From Globicephala melas (lineage: Eukaryota; Chordata; Mammalia; Artiodactyla; Delphinidae): 64,000 bases of DNA. Below, piece by piece: positions 13,060-24,110 of this stretch. The notes beneath the pieces are model-generated. The model saw nothing but the letters and a program-made list of their open reading frames with translations. It had not been told where the DNA came from and made no database searches. The stretch covers positions 115,075,953 through 115,139,952 of the forward strand of contig NC_083319.1 of NCBI RefSeq assembly GCF_963455315.2, given 5' to 3'. Numbering within the stretch: position 1 is the stretch's first letter; the number at the start of each line of letters is the position of its first letter. Position numbers and translations under genes: made by a program.

Positions 13060-13264
13060 AGCGCGTGGGGTTTATAACATGTAGAATTAAAATGGATGAA
13101 TTGCAGAAAGTGTGGAGGAATTGGGGTCTAAGTACACTCTGGTAAGTTCCTTACAGCGGATGTCAAGGCTGTGACATCATTCGAAGGTAGACATGATAGC
13201 CAGTGACGTATACTGTAAACCCTGGGCAACCACCAAACAATAAAATAAATATAGTGAATAAACT
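13060..13264 (+). repeat. L1M fragment, left part, split by an insertion
   Basis: Old L1 sequence in sense orientation ('ctgtaaaccctgggcaaccacca' near 13212). It resumes at about 13800, so 13265-13795 was inserted into it. Confidence 0.6.
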
Positions 13265-13795
13265 ACGTTAGTTTTCTACTGCTGATGTAGCATTACCTCA
13301 AAACTTTGTAGTTTAGGAGCACATTTTCATTGTTTCACAGCTCTGTAGGTCCAAGGTGTAACGCAGAGGTCTCACCACACTAAGATCGAGGTGTCGGAGG
13401 CTCCAGGAGAGGATCCATTTCCCTGGTCGGTGGATGGTGGTCAGAATTCGGCTCCTGTGGTTGTAGGACCAGGGCCCCCTTTCCTTTGTGTTGTGCTCAG
13501 TTCCTAGGGACCACCCGTGTTCCTGGGCTCACAGCCTCCTTCCTCCGTCTTTAAAGCCTTTTTTTTTCCTGTGTCATTTCTGTCTGACTACAGCTGGGAA
13601 AAGTTCTTCACTTTTAAGGGTTTATGTGATTAGGTTGGGTCAGTGCAGATAATCCATGATGAGCTCCCAATTTTAAAGTCAACTGATTAGGAACTTTAAT
13701 TCCACCCATACTCATAACCCCCTTTTGGATGTGGCATCACATAGGTCCACGTGGATATCTTTGAGGGACCACGGTTTTGCCTGCCGCCTAAACCG
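13265..13795 (+). repeat. Mammalian interspersed repeat, copy 1, nested in L1M
   Basis: Begins 'gttagttttctactgctg' and carries the 'gatcgaggtgtcggaggctcc' type body. The same family recurs at 32100-32560, which begins 'gttagttttctgttgctat' and ends with a similar 'tctttgagggaccac / tctttgaggggcaac' segment. It is a common eutherian repeat whose RepeatMasker name I cannot give with confidence. Confidence 0.55.
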
Positions 13796-13799
13796 ATAG

Positions 13800-14165
13800 T
13801 GGAGATTAAGTGGGAATCATAAAAAATAAAAACAACATGTTTAATAAAAACAAGACGGGAAAAGACAAATAATAGAGGGACAAATCAAATAATAACAAGA
13901 TGGAAGTTTTAAATACAACCATTTTGATAATATTAAATACATGTGGCCTTAACACTTCAGTAAAAAGGCCGAGATTGTCACACTTGGAAAAAGTGTGAGA
14001 CTCATTGTCATGCTGTCTCTCAGAGACCCATTTTAAATATAAAATGCAAATTAGTTGACAGTAAAATAGTGGAAATACTAATCATACGAAAGCTGGAGTG
14101 GTTATGTTTCTATGAGGCAAAGTAGACTTCAGAAATTGGGTGACAGCAAAAGTTTTTCCTTTGGT
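13800..14165 (+). repeat. L1M fragment, right part (ORF2 reverse-transcriptase region)
   Basis: Degenerate L1 ORF2 DNA: 'gaaaagacaaataatagagggacaaatc', 'aaaaaggccgagattgtcacac', 'ctcagagacccattttaaatataaa' and 'gaaagctggagtggttat'. Frames are broken. It continues the L1 interrupted at 13264. Confidence 0.7.
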
Positions 14166-15170
14166 GACCCAAGTCAGATTTCTGGCTGGACCTAGAGTTC
14201 TTTTCTATATATATATATATACGCATATATAATATTCGTACTGTATTATATATAATAAACATACAGTAGCATATCCGAGAATGCTCAAAGTCACCACATA
14301 GTATCTGTGGCTCCAAAAGTTTAAAATTTTTTCCAAATTAATTTTATTTTGTATTTGTAGCATCAACAGAATCATACTGAATAGTATACATTTATTAATA
14401 GTTTAGACTATCAGAATAATTTTATTTGTAGTCCTTTTCTGTTACTTATCATTCCAGTGACCCTTGTAACACAACTTTGTGTATAAATATATCATTCAAA
14501 TAACGTAAACTCACTGTATTTTTTATCTCCAGGGTAACATGGCGATCATACTTTAAAAACCCCCACATTGTCTCAATGTGGACATTACAGCCTTGATACA
14601 TTAAATAACTTAACCACAACAAGGTAGTGGCAGAACTCAGGCCAGTGACCTGAATCCAAATCAGATTCCCTGACATTCTCCATCTAAGACATCACATGTC
14701 ATCAAATCGATCATTCACCAGGCATGTAATCTATAATAAGTCCGTTTCTTTGTAACATAAAGGATAAACTCTTGGTCCTGTTGTGTCTAAGGTTTGTTAA
14801 GTATCTATGCATGTCATATTTTCAGAAACATTCTTTCATGTTGAGATCTGATTTGTAGACAAGCTCTCCTCAAAGTAGAGCTACAAAAACCACTGAATGG
14901 TTAAGACCACTTTTCTTTCACCCTATACTGAGAAAAATAACAAGGCATTAAAACTGACAAGGATGTTGGCTGGCACGTCATAAAAGCTGGGCAGAGATCA
15001 TTTTAAAACATATTTTAAGACTGATGATTGTTCAAAAGAAGCTCGAGTGAAGATGTGCTACAAACAACCCAAAAAATCTCCCACGAGGGCTGTGATGGTT
15101 ACTTCCTGCTGGTCTCCCAGCTTCCGGCCCAGTTCCCATCTAATCCTGTGCAGAGGCTGTTTTCCTTCTA
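14166..15170. other. Intronic sequence, mostly unrecognised; AT repeat inside
   Basis: Contains a TA dinucleotide-rich stretch (14204-14265). Otherwise no exon, RNA or repeat that I can name. Confidence 0.5.
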
Positions 15171-16451
15171 TTGGGTTGGCCAAAAGTTTCGTTCGGTTTT
15201 CTCCATAAGATGGCTCTAGTAGCACTTAGCTGTCTTTAACTTCATTTGAAACAATTTTGTTAGTTTGTATGTGACAGCTGTCATATCAGCGTGCATTTAA
15301 AAAAAGACATCAAAATTGGTGTGTTTTTGTGTAGCCATTTTAATATTGAAGACAGAAGGAAAAAAAGCAACATTTTCGGCATATTATGCTTTATTATTTC
15401 AAGAAAGGTAAAGATGAAACGCACAAAAAGATTTTTGCAGTGTATGGAGAACGTGCTGTGACTGATCGAACGTGTCAAAAGTGGTTTGCGAAGTTTCGTG
15501 CTGGAGATTTCTCACTGGGCGATGCTCCACGGTCAGGCAGACCAGTTGAAGTTGACAGCGATCAAATCGAGACATTGAGAACAATCAGTGTTATACCACG
15601 CAGGAGACAGCTGACGTACTCAAAATATCTAAATCAAGTGTTGAAAATCATTTGCACCAGCTTGGTTATGTGAATTTGCTTTGACATTTGGGTTCCACCT
15701 AAGTTAAGAGAGAAAAACCTTTTTGACTGTATTTCTGCATGCGATTCTCTACTGAAACGTAATGAAAATGTTCCATGTTTAAAACCAGTTGTGACAGGCA
15801 ATGAAAAATGGATACTATACAACAATGAAGAGATCACGTGGCAAGTGAAATGAACCACCACCAACCACACCAAAGGCCGGTCTTCATCCAAAGAAGGTGA
15901 CGTGTGTATATGGTGGGATTGGAAGGGAGTCCTCTATCACGAGCTCCTTCCAGAAAACCAGATGAATAATTCCAACAATTCCTGCTGCTAATTAGACCAA
16001 CTGAAAGCAGCACTCAGCAAAAAGCGTCCAGAATTAATCAACAGAAAATACATAATCTTCCATCAGGATAATACAAGACCACATGTTTTTTGATAACCAG
16101 AAACTTTTTGATAAGGCAGAAACTGTTCCAGCTTGGCTGGGAAGTTCTGATTCACCTGCCGTATTCACCAGACCTCGCACCTTCGGATTGCCATTTATTT
16201 CAATCTTTACAAAATTCTCTTAATGGAGAAATTTTCAATTCCCTGGAAGACTGTAAAAGGCACCTGGAACAGTTCTTTGCTCAAAAAGATAAAACGTTTG
16301 GGGAAGATGGAATTATCAAGTTGCCTGCAAAATGGCAGAAAGTAATGGAGCAAAAGGGTGAATACGCTGTTCCATAAAGTTCTTGGTGAAAATGAAAACT
16401 GTGTCTTTTATTTTTACGTGAGAAACCGAAGGCACTGTGGGGCCCACCCAA
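15171..16451 (+). mobile_element. Mariner-family (Tc1/mariner) DNA transposon, near full length, inactive
   Basis: The left terminal inverted repeat begins ttgggttggccaaaag at 15171. A degraded right repeat ends at 16451 (ggcccacccaa). Both ends are flanked by TA, as for mariner target-site duplications (15169-15170 and 16452-16453). The length of 1,281 bp is typical for mariner. The terminal repeat resembles the mariner described from cattle and other cetartiodactyls. The internal transposase is broken. It lies in the SPOCK3 intron. Confidence 0.92.
15386..16377 (+). pseudogene. Mariner transposase pseudogene
   Basis: Two surviving frame blocks belong to a mariner transposase, which would cut and paste the element through its DD(34)D catalytic triad. 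The first block (15386-15673) keeps the N-terminal helix-turn-helix region, with CQKWFAKFRAGDFSLGDAPRSG followed by the GRPVEVD linker. The second (16090-16377) keeps the C-terminal PYSPDLAPSDCHLF motif, which holds the last catalytic Asp, and the tail. Between them the frame is lost through stops and small indels (for example a stop at about 15671 and tgaacc near 15851), so no functional enzyme is made. The family's usual length is about 345 residues. Confidence 0.9.
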
Positions 16452-16974
16452 TAAAACAAAGTCCGATCACATCAGCACTGCAGCCTCACTGTGCTGAGGA
16501 CAGGGTACGCTTGCTCTGTGGTCTCTGCGCTGGTCCTCCGTCACTCCTCCCAACAGGGAGCTCTCTTGTTGATCCCCAGCCACTGGCTTCTGCTCACCTC
16601 CTCTGGGGTGCCCTGTATCCCATCCACCTCAGCATCCCAGCACCCAGAGTGAGCCTCCAGGCTCTGCTTGACCCAGAGCCGTCCCTGCCGCTGTACTCCA
16701 GCTGTCTTTCCCACTTTGGCAGCAACAGAACTCATCAAAAAGCAGATAAGCACGCCTTCCCCCGGGGGTCAGACTCTCCCTGTCCTTGCAGACTGGTGCA
16801 TTTACGGGATGCTCTTGCAGCCCCCCCCACCCCCCACCCCGTGCAGAGCTCTGGGAGGCTCGCCAGATGACCCCTCCCTTCAGAAGTAGGTGGGGGGATG
16901 GGATAAACTCGCATCACTAACTCCCAGTGTCCTTCTTCCTCTTCCAAGACCTTTTGTTCATAAAGGCAGGTAAG
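16452..16974. other. Intronic GC-richer sequence, nothing recognised
   Basis: Open frames on both strands (170 codons on +, 16358-16870) start inside the mariner end and run into GC-rich intron. They show no domain. I do not call a gene. Confidence 0.45.
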
Positions 16975-16979
16975 TTTCC

Positions 16980-18172
16980 TTCTCTTTTTTAATTAACTTT
17001 TATTGGAGTATGGTTACTTTACAATGCTGTGTTAGTTTCTGCTATACGGCAAAATGAATCAGCTATACGTATACATATATCCCCTCTTTTTTGAATTTCC
17101 TTCCCATTTAGGTCACCACAGAGCACTTGAGTAGAGTTCCCTGTGCTATACAGTAGGTTCTTATTGGTTATCTATTTTATACATAGTATCAATAGTATAT
17201 ATGTCTTAATCCCCATCTCCCAATTCATCCTACCACCACCCCTTTTCCCCCGTGGTATCCATACGTTTGTTCTCTACATCTGCGTCTCTATTTCTGCTTC
17301 ACAAATAAGATCATCTATACCATTTCTCTAGATTCCACATATATACGTTAATATACAACATTTGTTTTTCTCTTTCTGACTTCCATCACTCTGTATGACA
17401 GTCTCTAGGTCCATGCACATGTCTTCAAATGGCACTATTTCATTCTTTTTATGGCTGAGTAATAGTCCATTGTGTATATGTACCACATCTTTATCCATTC
17501 ATCTGTCAATGGACATTTAGGTTGCTTCCATGTCCCGCTATTGTAAACAGTGCTGCTGTGAACATTGGGGTGCGTGTATCTCTTCGAATTATGGTTTTCT
17601 CAGGGTATATGCCCAGTAGTGGGAATGCTGGGTCACATGATAGTTCTATTTTTAGTTTTATAAGGAACCTCCATACTGTTCTCCATAGTGGCTGTATTAA
17701 TTTACATTCCCACCAACAGTGCAAGAGGGTTCCCTTTTCTCCACACCCTCTCCAGCATTTACTGTTCGTAGAATTTTTGATGATCGCCATTCTGACTGGT
17801 GTGAGGTGCTACCTCATTGTAGTTTTGATTTGCATTTCTCTAATAATTAGTGATGTTGAGCATCTTTTGATGTGTTTGTTGGCCATCTGTATGTCTTCTT
17901 TGGAGAAATGTCTATTTAGGTCTTCGGCCCATTTTTTGATTGGGTTGTTTGATTTTTTGATATTGAGCTGCATGAGCTGTTTGTATTTTTGGAGATTAAT
18001 CCCTTGTCGGTTGCATTGTTTGCAAATATTTTCTCCCATTCTTTGGTTTGTCTTTTAATTTTGTTTATGGTTTCCTTTGCTGTATAAAAGCTTTTAATTA
18101 GGCCCCATTTGTTTATTTTTGTTTTTATTTTCACTACTCTAGGAGGTGGGTCAAAAAAGATCTTGCTGAAGG
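16980..18172 (-). mobile_element. 5'-truncated cetartiodactyl L1, reverse orientation
   Basis: L1 3' UTR at the left ('ttaacttttattggagtatg') leads into the C-terminal part of ORF2 read on the minus strand. Probable TSD TAAGTTTC at 16971-16978 and about 18177-18184. Truncated at its 5' side near 'gatcttgctgaagg'. Confidence 0.85.
17506..17790 (-). pseudogene. L1 ORF2 C-terminal remnant
   Basis: An open minus frame of 94 codons carries the Cys-rich end of L1 ORF2 protein (GCGEKGTLLHCWWECK), followed by the conserved PLWRTVWRFL and PLLGIYPEKT segments. Full ORF2p has about 1,275 residues with endonuclease and reverse transcriptase. Only its tail is present, so it is non-functional. Confidence 0.9.
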
Positions 18173-19654
18173 CAGTTAAGTTTCTCCATTGCCTCCTAAA
18201 ATGAGCTGGGGACGGAAGGGTGGGGTCCAAGGCACACCAGAATCTCACACCCCGAACTCAGGTTCTTTGACTGGTTTTACAGACTTTAGTATATCTTTTT
18301 CTGCAGTTGCTTTCTTCATGTAATCCCTGGGCATTTGACAACTTTGGGTGGTAAGAGGCAGTTTCAACCAATATCTCAAACCAGGCTGGTTTTCAAAGTA
18401 AACTCTAAGAGAATGGGGTCTTGTCTGTATGTTTGAACCCTGCATTCTCAGAGCCAGCGTCAAGACCTGGAAAGTCAATAGGAATTGAGCAGTTCATGTT
18501 TGCTCTCTGTCTGTTTGTTTGGGAGAATTCTGTTTGGCTCTACAAACAATTTTACAAAGAAAAATACAAACAGTGAGAAAACCACTGAATTTCTGTCTCT
18601 CTGCTTTTATGAAAGTGTCACAATACCACTTTACCTTTGGCCCCCATTGCGGGACAGTGATGCACAGGTAGAAAGCACTAAATATGCTCTGAATTTATTA
18701 GTAAAATAAACCCTGAAAAGGTGGTGAAATTATGAATTGTTTAAGTCCTGTTTCATTTTTAATCCTAAGTATCCTTAAAATGCTAGATAGGATTTGAACA
18801 GGAAACCTTCAATATCTATATCTGCACTTATTCTTGCATCTCGAATTTTAACAGACTAAAATTATCAAGATAGTGCACGTAACTATTAGAACATACACAT
18901 CACTACCCCCGAGAGGGTTTCCGCTCGTAGAGGGTTCAACGGCTCCTCAGCCCCTGCCGTTGAAGGTTCAGTCTTTCTGATGCTCGGTCTTCAGAAAGCC
19001 ATCATCTCCAAACACACCCTCTCTTCCATACCAGTGACGCGAGTATTGTATTTTTCACTTGCAATGCATGAAAAGCAGCAAATGAAACAAAAACCGGGTG
19101 ACAAAACCCGCGTTCAAGGTAGCTTAAACCTGACAGAAAAGTAGGGTTGAAAGCAGATTTCTCAGTTACGCTTCACACGCTGATGTTGCATCTGCTGCTT
19201 TTTAGGACACCGGGCCTTCACGAGGTCAGCAGCTGACCCGGGTAACCCACACTTCGATGGTGTGTGGCTCTGATGCGCATCTGCTGCGAGTGCACCCTGC
19301 TGCCTAACTGTAGTGGCTGTGTGCTTAAAAAGTTGCCTTGTGGGTAGCAGAAGACAGAGCAGTGTGTAAAGTACCTGCTGGTTCTTCTTGCTCAGGATAT
19401 TACTTGTGAACTATCATGGTCACCACGGTTGTACCAAGATACAGAGCGTTATTGAAGTTATTATTTATTATGTGTTAATTATACTTTTGTTCAAAGGGCA
19501 TTTTCATTGCTTTGAATAAAAAATGAATTGTATTTCTTTATGAGTAGGGTATTATTATTCAGTTACAGCTATATCCACCTAGCAAGGCATGTGTCTAGCC
19601 TGTTTATTCAGAAAAAGCCTGAACAACAAAAAGAATAGTAAGTAATATATAATT
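18173..19654. other. Intronic sequence, no repeat or exon recognised
   Basis: Unique-looking intron. 18880-19420 is richer in CpG than its surroundings. No splice-bounded coding segment recognised. Confidence 0.5.
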
Positions 19655-19775
19655 ACAGTAGTAACTGCCACTGAATGAATGACTGATTAGTACTAGACGC
19701 CTTATATTCTGGTTAGTTAACTCTCACAGCTATCCTGAGAGGTGTATATTACTACCCCACTTCACTCTGACACCA
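19655..19775 (+). repeat. MIR SINE fragment
   Basis: Diverged MIR: the 'ttagttaactctcacagctatcctgagaggtgta' stretch matches the 'tttaatcctcacaacaaccctatgaggtag' part of the MIR core. Confidence 0.7.
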
Positions 19776-19839
19776 GTTACTCAAGGTGGATGTAAGCCCG
19801 AGTTCTGACTGTTGAGTAGGTGCCGTAAGGAACCTGATT

Positions 19840-20300
19840 GCACGTTCGTATGTGTGACGCACAGTGAGACCAAACAAATCGAAACGTCAGATTTTGGAGC
19901 AGAGAAAAGTTTATTGCAGGACCAAGCAAGTAGATGGGTGGCTCATGCCCAAAAAACCCAAACTGCCAGAAGTGTTTCAGCAAAGCATTTTTAAAGGCAG
20001 ATGAGGGAGGGGCGTGGCTGGTTGTTGCGAACTTCATGGTGTCAGAATCCTTGTTCTTGCATCTGTCCACACAGGTCAGGTCACGATGTTCCTGTAAACC
20101 TCCAACAAGACAAATGTTATTCTCTGTTGGGCAACTTTTTATCTCTATATGAATGGAAAAACGTTACCCCCTTAAAGGTCAGAGCCTTGAGAACTGGGCT
20201 ATCCTGTGTATGTTAGGCTGTAGGCAACATTCTTAACTGTAGCAAAAGCAATAGAATACAAAGGTTAATGAAAAAGAAACAGATCTAACATGGAGTCAGA
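19840..20300 (+). repeat. LTR-like remnant, copy 1
   Basis: Shares a collinear block with 44690-44990 on the same strand: 'gcaggaccaagcaag...ctcatgcccaaaaaacccaaact...aggcagatgagggagggg' here against 'ccaagcaagga...cttatgcttaaaaggcccaaact...agggtgagggagggg' there. Both look like retroviral LTR or adjoining sequence. Family not named. It ends about 100 bp before a SPOCK3 exon. Confidence 0.5.
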
Positions 20301-20396
20301 TTTGTTCTTACAAACCCGCTGTGACACTTCTTTACTTTGCTTGCTGCTGATGGCAACTTTCATGTTTAGCTAATATCTTTCCATCTTTGCCTTTAG

Positions 20397-20618
20397 GATT
20401 TGATACCAGTATTTTGCCAATTTGCAAGGATTCACTCGGCTGGATGTTTAACAGACTTGATACAAACTATGACCTGCTCCTGGACCAGTCGGAGCTTGGG
20501 AGCATTTACCTGGATAAGAACGAGCGGTGCGCCGAGGCCTTCTTCAGCTCCTGTGACACGTACAAGGACAGCTCCATCTCCAACAACGAGTGGTGCTACT
20601 GCTTCCAGAGGCAACAAG
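20397..20618 (+). CDS. SPOCK3: SPOCK3 exon: end of EC domain with two EF-hand loops
   Basis: Part of testican-3, a secreted brain-enriched calcium-binding heparan-sulfate proteoglycan of the BM-40/SPARC family. The acceptor is cctttag before 20397 and the donor is ag|gtacc after 20618. The exon is 222 bp, phase 1 to phase 1, 74 residues. The protein shows the SPARC-type extracellular calcium-binding module: CKDSLGWMFNRLD, then EF-hand loop 1 (DTNYDLLLDQSE) and EF-hand loop 2 (DTYKDSSISNNE), followed by WCYCF. Acidic residues sit at loop positions 1, 5 and 12 in both loops. The closest recalled paralogue is SPOCK1; the acidic tail downstream selects SPOCK3. Earlier exons (signal peptide, Kazal-like domain) must lie left of this window. 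Reading past the donor hits a stop at 20651. Confidence 0.95.
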
Positions 20619-20784
20619 GTACCGAGCCAAAGGCCATCTTGTCCGTGCAGTAAAGCCATGCACTACAGACAAGCTCATTTGTACCCTGTCCTCAATTTAC
20701 AAAATAGAGACAGAGTTACACGTGCAGAAAACAAAACTTTTGGCTCCCAGGGAGAAAGGGTTTGTGGGGGAATTGGGAGACTGA

Positions 20785-21008
20785 GGTTGACATACACACA
20801 GCACTACGTATAAAATAGGTAAGTGATAGGGACCTGCTGTACAGCACAGGGAGCTCTACTCAGTACTCTGCAATGGCCTAAATGGGAAAAGAATCCACAG
20901 AAGAGAGGACATATGTACATGTGTATAACTGATTCACCTTGCTGTACACCTGAAACTAACACAACGTTGTAAATCAACTCCAAGGAAAATTTTTTTTTAA
21001 TTTTTTTC
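20785..21008 (+). repeat. Cetartiodactyl L1 3' end fragment
   Basis: Sense L1 3' UTR: 'gggacctgctgtacagcaca', 'ctcagtactctgcaatggcc', 'gtataactgattcaccttgctgtacacctgaaactaacac' and an A/T-rich tail at 20989-21022. It starts only 165 bp downstream of the SPOCK3 exon. Confidence 0.85.
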
Positions 21009-21022
21009 AATTAAAAAAAAAA

Positions 21023-22224
21023 CCAGTATGTGACACCCCATTCATTGTGAGAAATAGTTTTCCAATTAGAGTGTTTAATAAAAGAGCAAATAAGCAGCAC
21101 GTTGAACAGTATAACTCAGGGATGCAAAACACGCTAAATGACATGAAAAATAGTAATTAATACTTTTTATTAATGCACTTCATTATAGCTTCCATTATGA
21201 ACCACCAAGAAACACAGAGATATGAGAACAGAGATATTAAAAGTAATCATTTAAATTAATTTGCTATCTGCTTTGCCCACGGTGTAAAATAAATGGGTTT
21301 TTTATCACTGCGCTGTGGAGTTTTAATGTTCTATTTTGTGATCTTATTAAACAAGCCAAATGAACCACAGCATTCACCATAAAGTTATTTTTACACTTTT
21401 GATTTTAAAATGACTTAGCCTTTCAAACTTTTTAGATAACTTAGCTTTATGAAAATGCACTAGCAAAGAAAGAGTCTCGATTCCCCAGGAGAGGCGAGGC
21501 AGCCTGAAGTGTTGGATGAGGCTTGTCCTTTATGGGTCCTGCTTCAGCAGGAAACGGTAACGTAAGGGAAAATTGAAGCCATGCTTATGTAATCAACCAA
21601 ATGATAACTAAAATTGTGTCTAAGGGAAATAGACCCAAAACATTCAAATTATGATAAAGTTTGGGGAAACTAAGAAAAAATGACATGTGTAACTTTGATG
21701 CTAATTTTGAAAAACAAATGGGGAATTAGTCTAACATGATACATCTGCTATTGTCACTGCCTTTTAAAGCCCTTGACAGCTATCGGAATGAACAAGCTAC
21801 TCTAATCTGTGTTAATGATTCCCAGGTTTTCATATGGAAGCCAGCACATTATATCAGTCATTTTACTATCACAATTACTTTTTCATATATTAGTAATAGT
21901 TCAGTGATTAGGGATGACATGCTTATGCCTAAATTGATTAGCAGTGAGTCAACAGCAGGGTTTGTAGCATAGATTAAACCACTAATGTGTTTAAAAACCA
22001 CTTTAAACAGAGTTTAAAAAGTAGATTGGATTTGTTAAAATATTCTAAATCATACACACACATACACACATGCACAGAGACACACACAAACTCACAAACA
22101 CAGACTCACATACTGACACAAACACACACTTGTTGACTTACACTATTGCATATGTGCTTTTTAGGTGACTGAATACCCCTATAAAGTTTTGCCCAGGTTT
22201 TAATGACTAGTATACCCTTAAATC
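21023..22224. other. SPOCK3 intron, unique sequence with CA-rich stretch
   Basis: No exon or named repeat. A CA-rich low-complexity stretch lies at 22051-22130. Confidence 0.6.
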
Positions 22225-22232
22225 ATTTACAG

Positions 22233-22498
22233 CAGGGGTCCCCAAGCCCCAGGCTGCAGACCAGTACTGGTCCGTGGCCTGTTAGGAACTGAGCCATACA
22301 GCAGGAGGTGAGCAGTGGGCGAGCGAGCAAAGCTTCATCTGTATTTACAGCCGCTCCCCACTGCTCACATTACCACCTGAACCATCCCCCCGCCCCCCAT
22401 AGCTCCCATTACCGCCTGAACCATTCCCCCCCACCATCTGTGGACAAATTGTCTTCCATGGAACTGGTCCCTGGTGCCAAAAAGTTTGGGGACTGCTG
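22233..22498 (+). mobile_element. Non-autonomous hAT element (MER1-like)
   Basis: 266-bp element with imperfect terminal inverted repeats (left caggggtccccaag, right tttggggactgctg) and the internal 'ggtccgtggcctgttaggaactg' and 'tggtccctggtgccaaaaag' blocks of MER1-type hAT-Charlie repeats. A perfect 8-bp TSD ATTTACAG at 22225-22232 and 22499-22506 is the hAT signature. No transposase is encoded. The middle is deleted relative to the longer family members. Confidence 0.9.
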
Positions 22499-22506
22499 AT
22501 TTACAG

Positions 22507-23694
22507 AATAAAAAAGTAAATCCAGGTAAACTACCATAAAGAGACGTGGTCTTTTGTTATGATGACAAATGTTATTTTAATTTTTCTTTGATTATTATGA
22601 TAGCATGTCCAAGTGTTTATACATGAACATTTTAAAATATTCTGAATAACTCTGAATGTTTCTACTGCAGAACTAAATATTTTTACCTTAAAACATTCCT
22701 AGATTTTGCAGTAATATTCGTAGAACTGATGAAAGGTCCCCAAAAGATTCTGCTTGATATACTTTTCATTTATTATTCTTGATACTTACTTCCAAAGTAT
22801 CAAAATCTTCGTAGTCACATGAAGACATCCTCTGAGATCATTTAATACACAGTAGAGATAATTTAGTACCTGGTAAACGATTATACAACTTCCCAAATGC
22901 TTAGGAGAGTTTAGCTAATTCCATTCATTAATATGCTAGAAAATATTACAAAAGCTCTATCAGGGTAACTGACTATGGAGTTAGCTCATTAAGTAATTTC
23001 ATGGAAAAGAATAAACATTAAAAACATTTTTTCAAATGTTTCACCTTATAAAGAATGTGTTTTTCCTGTTTATTCAATAAAAACAACAAATTCTTAAGTT
23101 TATTATAATTAGAGTAATATATGTATGTGTGTGTGTATGTGTGTACATATAGAGAGAGAGAGAGGAGGAGAGAATAATGTATAATGGGGTGTTATTAATC
23201 CAGGTTGACTTAAAACTGCAATCAGGACTATAGTTGTATGGTTGTTGGAAAATATCTGAAAAGTAAAGTAATAGTGTTGTTTTTAAAAAAATACCTTTCA
23301 AAAATAAATTAAGCTTAATTTCAAAAGTTTAATAAATGAGGTTGAGAACATAAAATTTCAGGCAAGTGAAATACTTGTAGTTTTCCAAGGGAAAAAAATT
23401 GTAACCTAAAAAAAGCTTGTAATTAGTTAAAATGCATATCTGTTTCTATGACTGATTTTCTGAAATCATGACAATTAAGCAACACAAAATGGATATGATG
23501 GTGGTTTGTGTGATTTCATTCTAATTACTTATAAAAGAATAAGTAGGAAAAATACTAATTTTGGATTTTTGTTACCTTAGGTGTTAATAACTTACTTTCA
23601 TAAAATATATTTTAAGCCCCTACTCAAAAAAGTACCTCAATTTATTAGTTGCTGTTTCAGTTAAAGTCCTGTTGTGTAAGATCCAGGAAAGAGA
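22507..23694. other. SPOCK3 intron, unique sequence with TG/AG microsatellite
   Basis: No exon recognised. A composite TG then AG simple repeat lies at 23119-23172. Confidence 0.6.
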
Positions 23695-23872
23695 AAGTAA
23701 ATTAACATTTATTCAGGGCCATGTCGTCTTTCGGGCACATAAAATCATTTATCCCTCATATAGCCCTATGAGAATGTAACAATCTCGTCCACAGCTGAGG
23801 ACGATGCTTAGTGATCTTAAAGTCCTTCATGTTACAGAATGAGCACAGGGGACGGGGATCTGAAACTTCTTT
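23695..23872 (+). repeat. MIR SINE
   Basis: Diverged MIR: 'tcatttatccctcatatagccctatgagaatg' corresponds to the MIR core, followed by the 'cacagctgaggac...tta' 3' part. Confidence 0.7.
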
Positions 23873-23887
23873 CTCCAGCAGCTGTAC

Positions 23888-24110
23888 CTCTTATTTTTTT
23901 TTAATTTTATTGAAGTCTAGTTGATTCACAATGTTGTGTTGATTTCCACTGTACAGCAAAGTGATTCAGTTATAGATATATGTAGATATAGATGTATTTT
24001 CTTTTCCATTATGGTTTATCTCGGGATATTGAATGTAGTTCCCTGTGCTCTACGGTAGGACCTTGTTGTTTATCCATCCTGTATATATTGATAGTAGTTT
24101 GCATCTCCTT
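23888..24110 (-). repeat. L1 3' end fragment
   Basis: Reverse L1 3' UTR: 'attttattgaagtctagttgattcacaatgttgtgtt', 'ttccattatggtttatctcgggatattgaatgtagttccctgtgct' and 'accttgttgtttatccatcctg'. Confidence 0.85.

Noticed and set aside
16358..16870. 170-codon + frame after the mariner
   Set aside because: It begins inside the mariner terminal region and runs into unrelated intron. No family resemblance.
20387..20653. SPOCK3 exon as a complete 88-codon ORF
   Set aside because: The frame runs through real acceptor and donor sites. The protein-family match begins at 20397 and stops at 20618, and the next exon joins in phase.
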